DNA from: Macrophomina tecta
Taxonomy: Eukaryota > Ascomycota > Dothideomycetes > Botryosphaeriales > Botryosphaeriaceae
Reading direction: 5' to 3'
Assembly (NCBI GenBank): GCA_024180945.1
Contig: JAKSGN010000011.1
Span: 1 to 62,972, forward strand
Length of the DNA stretch: 62,972 bases
Below the pieces are notes generated by a model. The model did no database searches. It was not told the origin of the DNA and saw nothing but the letters and a program-made list of their open reading frames with translations. Positions 26,447 through 38,829 of the stretch are shown piece after piece; positions within the stretch are counted from its first letter, which is position 1; every line of letters begins with the position of its first letter. The translations under genes and the position numbers were made by a program.

Positions 26447-29337
26447 TATATAAAATTAAGGTTTAGGGTTAGGGTTACGAGTATAGTCGATTAAGTACAG
26501 TCGATTTAGAAAAAAGATATTAGATTCGTGTTAAATTAAGATATATTATAGAGCGCAATTAGACGATAAGAATTTTTACATATAATATACCCGCCTAATC
26601 GCGTATTCGAGCGTAATTTAGTAGTTAGGGTAAGTTAGAATAAGATTAATAGAATAAGAGCGGCCCGAGTATAATAGTAGTTAAAGAGCGTGTATTCGCC
26701 GGGTAGATACGTAGCGCGCGAACGTATAATAGGCGCTAAGTTAGAGAGTTAAGAGTAAGAGTTAAAGTAGTTAGTTTAATAGTAAAGAATAGTTTTTCGT
26801 ATTAACGTAGTAAAAGAATAAGTAGATAGTAGTAAAATAATAAGTATATAGTAAGCGTAAGTTAATATAGCTAAAATAGCGGAGTATTTTATTATTTAGA
26901 AGAATTTAGAGTCGTTGTATATAAGAAGTACTAATACGCGGTATAGCTAGATTAGATAATAAGGTATTTATAGAGTAAATATTATAATATTAGTAAAAAG
27001 AATGTAGAGGCGATTATAAAAAAAATTATAGTATTTACTAAATTAATTAAGTCTTCTAGAGAATTTTAGGTGCCCGTAGATATTAATAGACTAATCCTAG
27101 AGTTACCGTTATATTAAAATAGGTTAATATATAAGTTATAGCCCGATAGATATTAGTATATTTACTAGAATAAAATAACGATAAAGAAGTATTAGTATAT
27201 TAAGTATTAGTAGTCGGCCGATAGCCGAAAGGGCGGGTTAGGTAAAAGTAAGAGCGAGTAGGTTAAGAGATAATTTTAGAAAGTAGTAAAATAGGTATAT
27301 TATTAGTAATTTTTTATAAGCCGATACGAATTATAGTATTTTAAGGTATAATAACCGGTAAAGAAAGAAAATAAAACGTATAAAAACGGTAATAGCGGTA
27401 GTAATAATAGTAGTAGAGATATGTAGATATAGGTATAGTAGTAAATATAAGCCTAGTTTAAGTAGACTAAGAAGAAGATAGCCGCTATTATTTAAAACAC
27501 TAAGAAGAATTAGGCGAACCTATAGTTAAAATAAACGTAGTAGTAGAAGTATTTAGCCGATAAGAATTATAAGAATTTATCGCGGTATATCGTTAAGCCG
27601 GGCGGTAAGAAGAACGAAAAGAAGAATAGATAATAAAAGCCCGCTAATAAAAAAAAACGATCTGAATAAGGTAATTAAGACGGCCGTATAGTAGATAATA
27701 GAGAATATTACCTATATTAGTTAGAAGAGTATAGCGAAGCGAGTAGATATATTAATATAAATATAGGCGATTAGAATAAAGAAGTATTAAATCTAATATT
27801 AGCCGTTATAGCTGTATATAGATAAGGAATTAATTAAGAACTATATTTAATTATAGAAGTAGATATTAATATTTTTTATATAAACGTAGTGGTAGTACGA
27901 TTAGAATAGCTCGGTATATAAATTTATCTATAGTTAGTTTAAAGTATTTATTAGATTAGTTAAAGAGATAGAGCGGGAGATAAAAGAAGATAAAAATAGA
28001 AAAAAAAGTAATAAAGAAAATAAAGATAATAAAAAAGTAAAAGAGAAGAAAAAAGAAAAAAATAATAAAAAGAAAGTAAGATAAATAAAAAAAATAAAAA
28101 GAAATAGTAAAAATTAATTCTAATTTAACGGGTATATTTAGATTTTTATATTAAGTTATTAAATTAACGATTCGTCGAGCGCGAGTACGAGAGTATATTA
28201 GTATACGCCGCCGCTATATTAGAAGTTAACCTAATAAATAATAATTAGAGAGGCCTAGGGATATATAAGTTAATTTTATCGGCGTTAATTAAGGTGGCGT
28301 ATTTTATAGTTATTTAAAAGATATTTGAGGTAGTAACACTAATAAAGAAGAATAAGTATTTTAGCGTAAGTATAAGGCCGTATAATTTTAAAGATAGTAG
28401 ATACGAAAGTAGAGAAAGTAGTAAAAGTAATAAAAGTAGTAAACGCCCTAATAAAAGCGGGTTATAGTAGGTAAATAAGATAATAGATAATTTTATAGTC
28501 CGTAGTAGTAATAGCCTGATATAGTAGTTTTTAGATTTACGGGCATATAGTATAAAGATTTATTTTAATATAATAGCGAAAGGGCACATCGGGTAGAGAA
28601 ATAGAGATATATTAAAGTATAAGAATATATTATTTAGTATAGTATAGTTTCGTAAAATAGTATATAGTTTAGTGTAGGAAATAGCATAGATATTAGTAGA
28701 GAATTTATTATTTTATAAGAGAAGGTAGGAGGTCCTAGTAGTATTATAATATTTAATATATAATAATTTAATAAACGGGCGGCGCGGGTAGAATTTTTTA
28801 TAAGATTAGCGTAATAGATTCCCGGTAGACGGGCAGTTATAGTTATTCGAGCGGATTATAGAGAACGGCGGGGTTAGAAGGCGGTTTACCTAGTAGAAAA
28901 TAGTATTTAGATTAAACTGCGAGGCGGTATCGGATTAGATAAGCCGAGTTACGGCGTTTAAAAAAAAGTTATTAGTATTAATATATATAACGGGCGGGTA
29001 GCTGGTGAGAGAGCTAGAGATATTAAGTATTAGATATAGTAATACGGCGAAGATAGGGCACCGGTATATTTTTATTAAAGACGGGATAGTTATATTTATT
29101 ATATAGTATTATAAGGGGTACGTGTTATAGAAAAATATTAAGATTATTTACTAGTATTTACCGTATAAGGTAGGCGAGTTATTAGTATAGTATTTATAGT
29201 TAGTTTTATTATTTTAGTAGAGAATTAAGGTGTTAATATAAGGTAAGTAGTAGTAGAGGTAGCAATAAGAGTAGTAATAGAAGTAATAGTAGAAGTAATA
29301 GTAGAAGTAATAGTAAAAGTAATAGTAGAAGTAATAG
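26447..29337 (+). pseudogene. TLH copy A: RIP-dead, interrupted by element A
   Basis: This copy is co-linear with intact copy C from its first base. The 399-bp leader, including the telomere-like tract at 26460-26477, has no net indel, and the start ATG is now ATA at 26846-26848. The OrsD region, acidic region, conserved helical block and the first part of the recombinase-like domain follow, up to the CAG-rich tract. Differences from copy C are overwhelmingly CpA to TpA and TpG to TpA. At 29337 the gene is cut in the former CAG tract by the inverted LTR of element A (possible target AATAG). The remainder (rest of the recombinase domain and the helicase) is not found beyond element A, where the sequence instead meets new TLH repeats. 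Confidence 0.85.
26460..26477 (+). repeat. Interstitial telomere-like tract in TLH copy A leader
   Basis: GGTTTAGGGTTAGGGTTA is present at the same distance from the leader start as in copies B, C and D. The orientation equals the G-rich strand of a right-hand telomere. Confidence 0.85.
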
Positions 29338-30069
29338 TATAACGGCGGTCTCTTCTACTAGGCTTTAGAGTTACCTAGTAGGGTTAGATAGTAGTAAGAT
29401 TTATCTTAAAGAATAAGAGAAGAGTAAAAAATTAAAATAATAGATAGCGATTATATAATAGATTAGTACGCGGTACGCGTTAGGCTTATTATCTCTAATA
29501 AGTCTATATTAGAATCTTAAATTAATTATAAAGGTTAAAGTACTATCTAATAAGTATACTTATATACTATAGAAAAATTATAATAATCTAGATCGATCTA
29601 GCTAGATTAAAGTAGCTAGATTAATAGTATTAGATTAGGTATCTTAGATTACTATAATCTAAGTAGGTTCTACGTAACTTAGGCGCTAAGGTCTATTTTC
29701 TAAAACCTAACTTCTACTCTAGTAAGCAGACGATATATTTAATATTCTCTTACTTATTTCTCGTGTCTAAAGTTAAGTTTTTAGATTTATATTTTTTTTC
29801 TATAGGTGTTTTTTTTCTACGGGAACTTAGTCTCGCTATTCTTTTAAGTAGTTACTATACTACGCGGGTGCCGTTTCCGTGCGGGCTTCTATTACTATCT
29901 AGCTTAGGACCGTACGTACTATTTTTTCTTAAGGCTATTTCTTCCGTACGGGCATTTCGGCCGTACGGCTTTATTATTCGTAAGGGTTTTTAGCCTCTAC
30001 GGTATCTTTTTCTATATAGGCCTTCTACTCGTAGGGTTATAAAGCCCTTATTCTCTAGGGTTTATAATA
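29338..30069 (-). repeat. 3' LTR of element A
   Basis: This 732-bp inverted LTR runs from TATAACGGCGGTC to GGTTTATAATA. It is followed on the plus strand by the complement of the polypurine tract (CTATCTCCCTTCTTAAGG), which marks it as the 3' LTR of a minus-strand element. Confidence 0.86.
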
Positions 30070-30168
30070 CTATCTCCCTTCTTAAGGATTTTCGGCCCGA
30101 AGATTTATTCGTCTTATTTATATCTTAGGTTCGCTATATTTTTTCTTTCTTCTTCTATAAGTTCTATT

Positions 30169-30961
30169 ATACCGCCTAAACGTACTTTCTCTAGCGTAGT
30201 TAAAGCTCGCTCTCGCCTAGACTAGGTAGTTAAATATAAGTCTCTTAGAGCTAAGATTAATTTATTAAAAGTAGCGATGCTGGTTTTCTATTTCTAATAT
30301 TTATTATTAAATGTCTAGCGTGAGAAAGGTGCGCCAGAGGTAGTTTATAAGATAGCCTTAGATTTTTCGCGCTATAGTAAATACGCGAGAAATAGTCGTA
30401 CTATATATAACGCTAGTAGCTTAGAGAATTTTAACTATAGGTTTTTACTTCTTTTTTATTTTTATTTGCTAACTCTTTCTTTTAGTTAAGTATCTTCGCC
30501 GTACTTTAGACGAGGCTCGAGCCGAGTAGTCTTTTCTCGAGGACTAGTTATAGAAGGTCGTAAATAGATTATTCCGTACGAAGAAATAGCGTACGTTACT
30601 TAAGCGCCGGGCCACTCTAATACTATAGCGAAAGTCTAATACTATTAATATACTAGAAGAGTTAGAGGACCTCGAGGCGGCTTTACTATCTTTTTCTACT
30701 AGAAATACGGTTAACCCGAAAGATACTAAGGGCGAGCGATCGTTAAAGCGTTTACGTAGCGCGGCCTTAGTTAATACTGCTACGGATTTATTTTAGTCTA
30801 TTAGGTCTTCTAGTACTAGCTCTAGTACTACGCCGACTAAGGATTCTGAGCTAGTAAATTAGATACGGTAGTCTTTATTTCTTAACTTTAATTTCGGGTC
30901 TTTCGTATATAACGAGTCGGCAGTATTAGTCGATCTAGGTTTTAGTGATAGAACTTATTAA
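30169..30961 (+). pseudogene. Antisense spliced gene of element A, RIP-mutated
   Basis: This lies opposite to pol of element A. The start is ATA at 30169 (from ATG), followed by a Pro-Pro-Lys-Arg-type N terminus. The intron ends with TTTGCTAAC, a pyrimidine run and TTTTAG at 30485. Exon 2 (30486-30961) is 476 nt and is in the same phase as exon 2 of copies B, C and E. It carries ERSLKRLRS, SIRSSSTS and ESAVLVDLGF blocks before TAA. The donor is obscured by mutation. The product is unknown; predicted length is about 230 residues. Confidence 0.58.
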
Positions 30962-33900
30962 TAAGTTCTTAATAGTCGTAGAGTTCCGGTAGTTTCTAGG
31001 TATTATTCTAATCTCCCTTCTATTTAAGAAGGTATTTAAACTAACCGTTAATATAGCTACTATCTAGGACTTATTCTACGTCCTAGTCTTTATTTTTATC
31101 GGTGTTTAGATTTTCCGGTATAATTTCTTCTATTTTATATAATGGCATAGCATCTTAGAGTACCGGTTCGAGTAGAATAATATAAAATACTAGGTATATC
31201 CGTATAGTATCTAGTAATTTAAGGCGGAAGTTAACCTATCTAATTTATTCTTTAATTTTAAAGAGACTAACTTTTTTAAATTCTAATTTTTTACTTAGTT
31301 AGTCGTTCTTTTTTCGTTTAAAATTTTTACTAAGAAGGTAAACTTTATTTTTTCTCTTAAGCTTCGGTATCTCCTAGTGCTATTTATTATAATATTTACC
31401 TATTTATAGGGCTACGAATTCGAGGTCTAGGTATAGTTATACGTAGAGTATCTTTAGCTAGTCTACTTTAAGAATTTCTTTTTAGACTAATAACTCGCTT
31501 AGTATTAGATATTTATAGGCCGTTAGTTCGTATCTATAGTTAGCGTAGAACGGAGATTCTTATATAGCGGACGCTTTCGAGCTATTATAGGCGAATTAAG
31601 CGAGCGGTAGTAGCTCGACCTAGTTATCTTATACGTAGTTAAGTTAGTAGTATAGATACTATTCTAGTGTTTAATTTATTCGTTCTATCTATCCGTTTAT
31701 TTAAGGGTGTGCCATAGTCGAGAGTTTATACTTAGCTCTAAGCTATTAAGTAAGCGATTACTAGAATCGAAATATAAATAGTTAATCTTTATCTAATACG
31801 AGTTCTTCTAGTAATCTATAATTACTAAAGATTATTTTAAGAAACATATAGGCGAGTTCTTCCGTATTTACTAATTTAAAAAATAGTAAGTAGTAGGTGT
31901 ATTTTATTATTCTATTAATAATAACTAGGATTAAGTTATACTTAACCTTAGTAAGTGGTTCTCTTAACTTAGGTAGATCTATAATAAAGTCTAGCGAGAT
32001 AGACTACTAAGGGTACTTCGATACTAATAGCGGCTAAAATTATCTATAAAATACGTATCTCGCGGCCTTACTTCTAATATAAAGATTATATTACGAGATT
32101 ATTTATTAGATGGTTCTTCTAAGCCCTAAAAAGTAGTAGCTTTTTATAATTCGCTCTATTATCTTATCTATTTCTTAATAACCGTATACTAGGGCTTTAT
32201 ATATATCTTTTACGAGTTCTTCCCGTATTTTAACCGAAACGTAGACTAATTCTAGAAATAAAATTATACTATCTATATTCTTAGTTACTTAGGGGTTATT
32301 TTTAAGTTCTCTAATTTCTTAAGCCGTTACGTTATCTATATAGGCCTCTTAGATCTTACACTTCTATTCGTTACCTTTAAGGCGTATTGCTAGGGCGAGT
32401 AGTTTAACTAGGATAAGCGAGTCGTCTAGTCTTTTCTTAAGCTATATTTATCTAATGCTATAAATAGCGGTAATCTAGCGGTTATAGCTAGTAGGTATAA
32501 AGAACCCGTCTTTCTATATATTAAGTACTATAGGTTATAGACCTAGCTTTTCTTTAATATAGTTAGCTCATCTACTTAGCGCATCTACGTGAGCGTTCTT
32601 AGATCTCTTTCTATAGGTAATCTTTATATTATATAATACTAGTTCTTCTATCTATTTAACTTATCGTCAGTTTAGTTTCTTAGTAGTAGTAAAGTATAAT
32701 AGGTTCTTATAGTCGTAGTATACTATAATTTAGTATTTAGTTTCTTTAAGGTAGTATCTCTATTCTTTAAAGGCCGTAATAATAGCTAGGAGTTTCTTAT
32801 TATAGATATTGTAGTTCTTCTTAGGGCCTATTATTTTTCTCGAATAGAAGGTAATAAAGTATAGTCTACTCTACTTATCTAGCTAGCTAAGGACTACTTC
32901 TATAGCGTAATTAAAGGCGTCAGTTTTAACCATAATAGATAAATCTAGGTTATAAATATCTAAGACCGGGGCTTCTATAAATATATGCTTTAGTAAGTTA
33001 AAGGCTATTTATTATCTTTCTTTTTATATAAATCTATATTCCTTCTTTATTAGGTTTATAAGAGGTGTAGATATTTTTACGTAGTTTAGAATAAACTTTT
33101 AGTAAAAATTAGTAAATTTAAGAAAGAATTATACTTCTTTAACGGTTATTAGCGTAGGCTAATCTCTTATAGCGTCTAGTTTTTTATCGTCTATACTAAT
33201 ATATCTAGGGGTAATAATAAACCCGAGGTATTTTATTTTTTACGTATACTATTCGCTCTTTTCTAGGGCTACTTAGAGGTTTTATTTATTTAGCGCCTAT
33301 AGGACTTTTCTAATATACTTAGTATATTCTTTAAGTATTTCCGAGTATATTAAAATATTATCTAGGTAAGCCAGAGCGAATATATCTAAGTATAGACGTA
33401 GTATATCATTAACTAAGCTCTAGAAGGTAGCCGGTACGTTAGTTAGCCTAAAGAATATTATTATATACTTATAATATCTAAATCTTATCTAAAACGCTAT
33501 TTTCTACTCTTTATCTTTCTTAATACGGACTAGGTAGTAGCCTTCTCTAAGGTCTAGCTCAGTAAAATACTTAGTATTATAGAGTTTATCTTATAGCTTA
33601 TTAATACGAGGTAATAGATATTAGTTTTTAATGGTAATATCGTTTAGTTATCTATAATTAATATAAAGGCGTAGTTTACCATTTTTCTTAGAAATAAATA
33701 AAATAGAATAACCCGCCGGTAATAATAATAGGTATATATATTCTTATTCTAGGTTTTTTTTAATATATTTTCTTAAGGCCTCTGCCTCTTTCTCTAAAAG
33801 CGAGTATATAGGCTTAAACGCGGGTTATATTTTAGGTATTAGAGGTATCTTATAGTTCTATAGTTTATATTTAGATAGTTATTCTTTATCTCTTTTCTAG

Positions 33901-34860
33901 AATAGTCGTTAGAGATTCTAGAATTCTTATAGAACAGTTTCTAGTTTCGGTATCGGTGCTAATTTATCTATAGTAGGCCTTATAATTCTGCTAAGGTCTA
34001 TATTATTCTCGACTACTAAAATACCCTATTTAACGATATTTATCTATTCGTAAGTAGATAGGTCGTATTTCCTATAGATTTTCTAGGGGTAGTCTTCTTT
34101 AACTAGCTTTAGAACGTTGTTATTCTCCTAGCGGAGGCCCTATATTATACGAGCTAGGAGTTTCTACTTATATTCTAGACTTATTTTAACGAGAATAGTA
34201 TATACCTTCTCTTCTTAGTTTTTTATACGATTTAGTACACTTATTAAGATTTTTAAGATATTTATAGGGTCTTTCTTAACCGTTAGTATTCTTTTAGTAG
34301 TAGCTAGGTGTCTAGTATATTTTTTATTTAAAAAGATAACTATTCTTTTCTTCTATTAGATATATAGTTCGTAGGTTTTAAACTATAGAATTTCTAGAAT
34401 AATATTATATTCTAGTATAGAGGTTACGTTAAGCGTAATCTTCTCTATATATCTTCTAATAGTAAGCTTTATAGGTTTTATCTTAACCCGAATTTATTCT
34501 TTATCGTATAAGGCGGCTAACTCGTCTACTATTTTTAATAAGTAGGAATAGTCTTTTCTTATAAGTTAGATATTATTTTAGGTAGCGAAAATATAGCTAA
34601 TAAAATTATCTTCTACTCTACTATCGAGTATAGCTATTGCGGTTCGCCTATAGATAATTACTAGTATCCTAAGAACTTTTTCTAAGGTACGTATATTATT
34701 CGATATACGTAAAACCTAGTTAAGAGATTTATTTAATAGCCTCTTCTAGGGTTTCTAGCTAGGGAGGCCGTTTAGTTTTTTAATAAGTAGCGGCTTACTA
34801 TTTTCTCGTAGAAGTAGAAGTTCTAGTTCTTTGCTAGGATTAATAATTTCTTCTACTATA
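30950..34860 (-). pseudogene. pol pseudogene of element A
   Basis: Read right to left, this includes the protease region (about 34860-34500), reverse transcriptase (about 33750-33150, with YLDN near 33350-33380), RNase H (about 33000-32640), integrase (about 32300-31550) and chromodomain (about 31120-30960). It is RIP-mutated throughout. The protease-to-gag part differs in sequence from elements C and D but matches B, which defines a subfamily. Confidence 0.8.
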
Positions 34861-34865
34861 TCTAG

Positions 34866-35653
34866 TATTACGAACCCCAAGGCACAAGGGCTTTATAACC
34901 CCACGGGCGGAAAGCCCGCACGGGAAAAGGCACCGCAGGGGCCAGAAACCCATAAGAATAGTAGAGCCGCACCACTAGCACGCCCGCATGGGAAAACCAG
35001 CCTTAAGGGAAGACGGCGCGTACGGGCCTAGATAAGGTAGCAATGAAAGCCCGCACGGGAGCGACGCCCACGCGGCACAGCAAGACCACGGGAACACCGA
35101 CTAGGTTAAACTCCCGTAGGGGAAGAATGCCCACAAGAAAGAGATCACGAATCTCGGAAGCCGACTTTAGACTAGAGAAACGGACGGGATAAAGTCGAAT
35201 AACTTATACGGTCTAAGAAACGATAGTCTAGCGGTAAAATACTCTCTTAACCGATACAGAAGTCGGATTCTAGAAAACAGGCACTAGCGCCTAAGTTACG
35301 TACGGTCTACCCGACCTACTTATAGATTAGAAGCCTTGGCAAAGATCTAACCCTTAGAATAATCTAATACTATAACTAATTTAATAGTCGTCTTAATCTA
35401 TAGATTATTATAGCTTTTCTATAGTATATAGATATACTCCTTAGATAGTACTTTAACCTTCGTGGTTAACTTAAAGTTCTAATATAACCCTATTAGAGGT
35501 AATAAGCCTAACACGCATCGCGCACCGTTATACCACGTAATTATTACTATCGTTCTAATCCTTTACCCCTTCTCTTGTCCTTTAAGGTAAACCCTTTAGC
35601 TATCTAACCCTACTAGGCGATTCCAAAGCCTAGTAGAAGAGGCCGCCGTTATA
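34866..35653 (+). mobile_element. Solo LTR (gypsy-1) with TCTAG target duplication
   Basis: This is a 788-bp LTR (TATTACGAACCCC to CCGTTATA) flanked on both sides by TCTAG (34861-34865 and 35654-35658) with no internal region. The uninterrupted site is visible in element B near 48965-48985, where the same flanking sequence contains a single copy of TCTAG. It is less mutated than its host. It contains a tRNA-like segment (about 35221-35270). Confidence 0.93.
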
Positions 35654-36081
35654 TCTAGTATCCGCGCCTAATACGGCGCCGCTAGCTAATCTAGTTGTTA
35701 TAGACCTAGTATTTAAAGGTAGATATAGCGTATTTCTTTTTTAAAACCTATTATAGAGTATTCTATACCCTAGTTACTATTTCATATATGCCGAGGATAA
35801 GCACTATATTTTATAAGTACGCGAGGTCTTATTATTACTATACTTTCTAGGCCTCGCTTTCGAGCTAGATCGCTATTTTATTAGCCGAGGCGAGGAATAA
35901 TTTCTTTTAGAGATGCTATATACCGTCTTCGTAGAATTAGAAGCTAAGCTTCCCGCCTTTTACCTAGTATTACTAAGATAGTAGGTCTATTCTTAATCCG
36001 GGGGTCTAGTTAACTATTAAAATAAGGCTAGGTTTAATACACCTTATATCTTTATATCTATTTAGATATTTCGTAATTTAG

Positions 36082-36824
36082 TATAACGGCGGCCTCTTCT
36101 ACTAGGCTTTAAAGTCGCCTAGTAGAATTAAATAGCGGTAAGGTTTACCTTAGAAGATAAGAGAAGAATAAAGAATTAGAATAATAGATAGCGATTACGT
36201 AATAAGTTAGTACGTAGTACGTATTAAGCTTATTATCTTTAATAAGTCTATATTAGAATCTTAAGTTAACTATAAAGGTTAAAGTACTCTCTAAAGAGTA
36301 TATCTATATACTATAGAAAATATATAGCAATCTATAGATAGTAGTAGATAGTTATTATTCTTAGTTATCTAAGTATTATAGAGGATAGTTATAATTCTTT
36401 ATTATCTAGTAGGCCTAGTAGATTCTACGTAACTTAGGCGCTAAGGCTTATTTTCCAGAACCCGACTTCTATTCTAATAAGCGAACGATATATTTAATAT
36501 TCTCTTATTCGTCTCTTATATTTAAAGTCGGTTTTCTAGATTTATATTCTTTTTCTATAGGTATCTTTTTTCTATAGAAACTTAGTTCTACTATTCTTCT
36601 AGGTAGTTACTATACTACGCGGGTATCGTTTCTATATGGGCCTCTATTACTATCTAGCTTAGGGCCGTACGCGCCGTCTTTTCTTAAGGCTAGGTTTCCC
36701 GTATAGACGTTTCGGCCGTGCGGCTCTACTACTTGTAAGGGTTTTTAGTTTCTACAGTATCTTTTTCTATACGGGCTTTCTACCCATAGGGTTATAAAGC
36801 CCTTATTCTCTAGGGTTTATAATA
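36082..36824 (-). repeat. 3' LTR of element B
   Basis: This 743-bp inverted LTR is followed by the complement of the polypurine tract (CTATCCCCCTCCTTAAG). It supplies the left TTTAG target duplication. Confidence 0.88.
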
Positions 36825-36925
36825 CTATCCCCCTCCTTAAGAATCTTCGGCCTAAAGATTTATTCGCTTATTTATATTTTAGGTTTTTCTTATTCTTTTT
36901 TTCTTTCCTTTGGTAAATTTTTACG

Positions 36926-37661
36926 ATGTCTTCGAAATATAAGTATACTAAATAAGTTCTTCTAGGTAAGTATATTAATCGCGAGGGCTACGAGATATCT
37001 ATTTCTTATTCTTCTTATTTACTCCTAGCTTCTAAGGGCGAGCCCGTAGAGTATTAAATAGATATTAAGAGTTCTTTTCGTTATAAAGAGTATACTCGTC
37101 GTGGTTAGACTACTTACGATAGCAGGGGTCTTAATACTATAGACTATATATTCTATTTCTATCGTCTCTTACTATTACTAATATTTAACTCTAGTTAACC
37201 GTCTCGATCGGGCGCGCGCTAAAGTATATACGGACTAGGAGAAGGCTTATAAGGCTATATAGGCTGTAATAGCTCGTTTATCTCGTTTAGAGAAATAAGA
37301 GGATCTCTTAAAGCGTCGTACTTATTTAATACTCTCGAAGAAGGCTATAACTATAGAGAAGCTAGAGAAGTTAGACTATCTTAAGTTAGTTTAAGAGACT
37401 AGAAATTCTATTAACCCCGAAAGTACTAAGAAGGAGTGATTACTAAAGCGTTTATATAGCGATACCTTAGCTAATATTATTATAGAGTCATTCTAGTCTA
37501 TTAGATCTCTTAGCGTTAGTTCGGGTTCTACGTCTCCTGAGGGTTCCGAGCTAGTAAATTAGGCGCGGTAGTCTTTATTTTCTAACTTTAATTTTAGATT
37601 CTTTATATATAACGAGTCGGCGGTGTTAGTTAATTTAGGTTTCGGTGATAGAACTTATTAA
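36926..37661 (+). pseudogene. Antisense spliced gene of element B, RIP-mutated
   Basis: The ATG is intact at 36926. Exon 1 is 202 nt and the intron runs 37128-37194 (67 nt, GTCTTA donor, TACTAAT branch-like motif, CTCTAG acceptor). Exon 2 is 467 nt, ending at TAA 37659-37661. Exon and intron lengths are identical to those in element E. Conserved blocks are YSSYLLLASKGEPVEY, LLKRLYSD and NESAVLVNLGFGD. Stops are of RIP type only. Function unknown. Confidence 0.62.
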
Positions 37662-37929
37662 TAAGTTCTTAATAATCGTAGAGTTTTAGTAGTTTTTAGG
37701 TATTATTCTAGTCTTTCTTTTATTTAAGGAGGTATCTAAACTAACTATTAATATAGCTACTATCTAGGACTTATTCTACGTCCTAGTCTTTATTTTCATC
37801 GGCGTTTAGATTTTCCGGTATAATTTCTTCTATTTAGTATAATAGCGTAGCATCTTAAGGTGCCGGTTCGAGTAGAATAACATAAAATACTAGGTATATC
37901 CGTATAGTATCTAGTAATTTAAGGCAGAA

Positions 37930-38716
37930 TGTTACGAACCCCAGGGCATAAGGGCTTTATAACCCCACGGGCGGAAAGCCCGCACGGGAAAAGGCACCGC
38001 AGGGGCCAGAAACCCACAAAAACGATAGAGCCGTACCACTAGCACGCCCGCACGGGAAAACTAGCCTTAAGGGAAGACGACGCGTACGGGCCTAGGTAAG
38101 GCAGTAATAGAAGCCCGCACGGAAGCGACGCCCACGTAGTATAATAAGACTACGGGAACACCGACTAGGTTAAACTCCCGTAGGGGAAGAACGCCTATAA
38201 GAAAGAGATCACGGATCCTAAAAGCCGACTTTAGACTAGAGAAACGGACGGGATAAAGTCGGATAACTTATACAGTCTAAGAGACGATAGTCTAGCGGTA
38301 TAATACTCCCTTAACCGGTGCAGAAGTCGGATTCTAGAAAACAGGCATTAGCGCCTAAATCACGTATAGTCTATCTAACCCACTTATAGATTAGAAGCCT
38401 TAGCAAAGATCTAATCCTTAGAATAATCTAATACTACGACTAATTTAACAGTCGTCTTAATCTATAGATTATTATAGCTTTTCTATAGTATATAGATATA
38501 CTCCTTAGATAGTACTTTAACCTTTATAGTTAACTTAAAGTTCTAATACAACTCTATTAGAGGTAACAAGCCTAACGCGCATCGCGCACCAATATATTAC
38601 GTAATTACTACTATTATTTTAATCCTTTACCCTTCTCTTATTCTTTAAGATAAATCCTTTAGCTACCTAATTCTGCTAGGCGATTCTAAAGCCTAGTAGA
38701 AGAGGCCGCCGTTATA
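37930..38716 (+). repeat. 5' LTR of element C
   Basis: This 787-bp LTR runs from TGTTACGAACCCC to CCGTTATA, followed at once by CTTTAACTACCGTTCTTGCA, the presumed primer-binding segment. It includes a tRNA-like stretch at about 38284-38335 with an A-box-like TAGTCTAGCGG and a GTCGGATTC. Confidence 0.92.
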
Positions 38717-38829
38717 CTTTAACTACCGTTCTTGCAAGGGAAGGCAGTTCTAAGAAGAGGAATACTTAATAATAAGATAGTATTACCCGATACTTAACGC
38801 TAACTAAGCAATACAATAAACGACGTCGA

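Noticed and set aside
38284..38335. A functional tRNA gene in the LTR
   Set aside because: No complementary acceptor stem is evident and the B-box match is weak, so it is reported only as a tRNA-like segment.
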